A stretch of DNA of 14,054 nt from an uncultured Collinsella sp. (lineage in GTDB: Bacteria; Actinomycetota; Coriobacteriia; Coriobacteriales; Coriobacteriaceae). Below are positions 13,476 to 14,054 of this stretch, in pieces. Each line of letters starts with the position of its first letter. The stretch's first letter is position 1. A model generated the notes under the pieces. That model made no database searches and was not told the origin of the DNA. It worked only from the letters and a program-made list of their open reading frames with translations. The stretch lies in assembly GCA_900545505.1 (NCBI GenBank), contig UQZC01000019.1:1-14054 (forward strand), written 5' to 3'. Both the position numbers and the translations under genes were made by a program.

Positions 13476-14054
13476 TTAGTGAAGGTCAAAAACAGAGCGC
13501 GCATTTGCTAAAACTACCGACTCGATGCGCTTTGCGTCACAGTTTTTGAGTGAGGCAATGCGCATCGAGGTCCTTGCGAGCGATCCGATGAGCGACTGCG
13601 CGCTTGTTTCTGTGTTTGCCTCCGCCGGCGCATCGGTTTCGAGCAGTAAACGATCGAGTGGAATCTGTCGTGCGTATTCGCGTCCTCGTTTAGACGCGAG
13701 CATGCGTTCGTTGACGGAAAAATAGCAGCCTGCATCGCGCGCGCGGACAAGCTCGTCCGAAGTACCGCTAAACCAGTGGAAGATGATAGCGGGGGAGTCG
13801 GAGTTTGGGATGAGTAGTCCATGCGATTCGAGGACGTCCAGTACGGCTCCTGCCGAACGAACGGCATGAATTGATATCACGCGTCCGGTAAGAGGATGCT
13901 GCACGAGCGTATCGCAGAGCCGGTCAAGTGCCTGTATTTGCAGCGGCTCGCTTCCGGCAAAACGAGTGGAAAAGTCGAGTCCCACCTCGCCGATGTAGCG
14001 CCCTTGGGCTGCAACTTCGCAAAGCAGATTGACTTCGGCAGGACCGCAGCGGCC
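13476..14054 (-). CDS. TatD-family metal-dependent hydrolase, partial
   Basis: The C-terminal 192 residues of a minus-strand gene that runs off the right edge; the stop is TAA at 13478-13476. Visible TatD features are YIGEVGLDFS, with the metal-bridging Glu at about residue 23 of the fragment, the His in ISIHAVRS, the His in IIFHWFSG and the Asp in LLLETDAPAE. A normal TatD protein is about 255-265 residues, so 60-70 residues are missing at the N-terminus. TatD proteins are cytosolic DNases with roles in DNA repair and degradation. An apparent GTG at 13985 is internal, since the family-conserved GE pair lies before it. The usual RDA after the first His is changed to VRS, a small deviation. 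It converges on the catabolic cluster and is probably unrelated to it. Confidence 0.88.
   Translation of the reverse strand, partial: GRCGPAEVNLLCEVAAQGRYIGEVGLDFSTRFAGSEPLQIQALDRLCDTLVQHPLTGRVISIHAVRSAGAVLDVLESHGLLIPNSDSPAIIFHWFSGTSDELVRARDAGCYFSVNERMLASKRGREYARQIPLDRLLLETDAPAEANTETSAQSLIGSLARTSMRIASLKNCDAKRIESVVLANARSVFDLH

Overview
The window reads as a chromosomal stretch from a GC-rich, anaerobic actinobacterium, most likely a gut coriobacterium close to Collinsella. This is an inference from base composition, strong AGGAGG-type ribosome binding sites, compact same-strand operons and the mix of gene families. No rRNA or other marker gene is present to prove it. Almost the whole window is coding. 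No gene-free stretch exceeds about 220 bases, and I saw no tRNA, rRNA, IS element, CRISPR array or phage gene.

Left flank (1-1858): the 3' end of a deoxyribose-phosphate aldolase gene (deoC), then two HAD-superfamily phosphatases, one Cof/C2-cap type and one beta-phosphoglucomutase-like type. A clear intrinsic terminator separates the two HAD genes and decides the start of the second.

Central locus (2009-13396): eleven genes on the plus strand. A GntR/HutC-type regulator with its own leader hairpin comes first, followed by a strong terminator. Next is a well-formed extended -10 promoter with a perfect 23-bp palindrome just downstream, then a ten-gene catabolic cluster. Module 1 is a YfcC-family carrier, a YtcJ-like amidohydrolase, a FrlC-like sugar epimerase, a FrlB-like SIS deglycase and a FrlD-like PfkB kinase. 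An intrinsic terminator or attenuator follows. Module 2 is a second, diverged PfkB kinase, an amidohydrolase-2 family protein lacking two expected metal ligands, a YjbQ/UPF0047 protein, a BtpA/SgcQ-family TIM barrel and an FGGY kinase. The epimerase, kinase and deglycase trio matches the logic of fructosamine (Amadori product) catabolism. In that pathway a fructoselysine-like substrate is phosphorylated at C6 and split into glucose 6-phosphate and a free amine. The other genes are not part of the textbook frl operon, so the true substrate is open and the locus as a whole is the candidate undescribed system.

Right flank (13397-14054): a terminator between converging genes, then the C-terminal two thirds of a TatD-family metal-dependent hydrolase on the minus strand, running off the window.

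How the genes may work together (inference): the GntR protein would sense the substrate or its phosphate and release the operator at 2906-2928. The YfcC carrier would import a glycated or acylated amine and the first amidohydrolase would trim it. The epimerase would bring side isomers into the main path, and the first kinase plus the SIS deglycase would yield sugar phosphate and amine. Module 2 looks like a branch for a related substrate or a by-product, with two more sugar kinases and three poorly understood enzymes.
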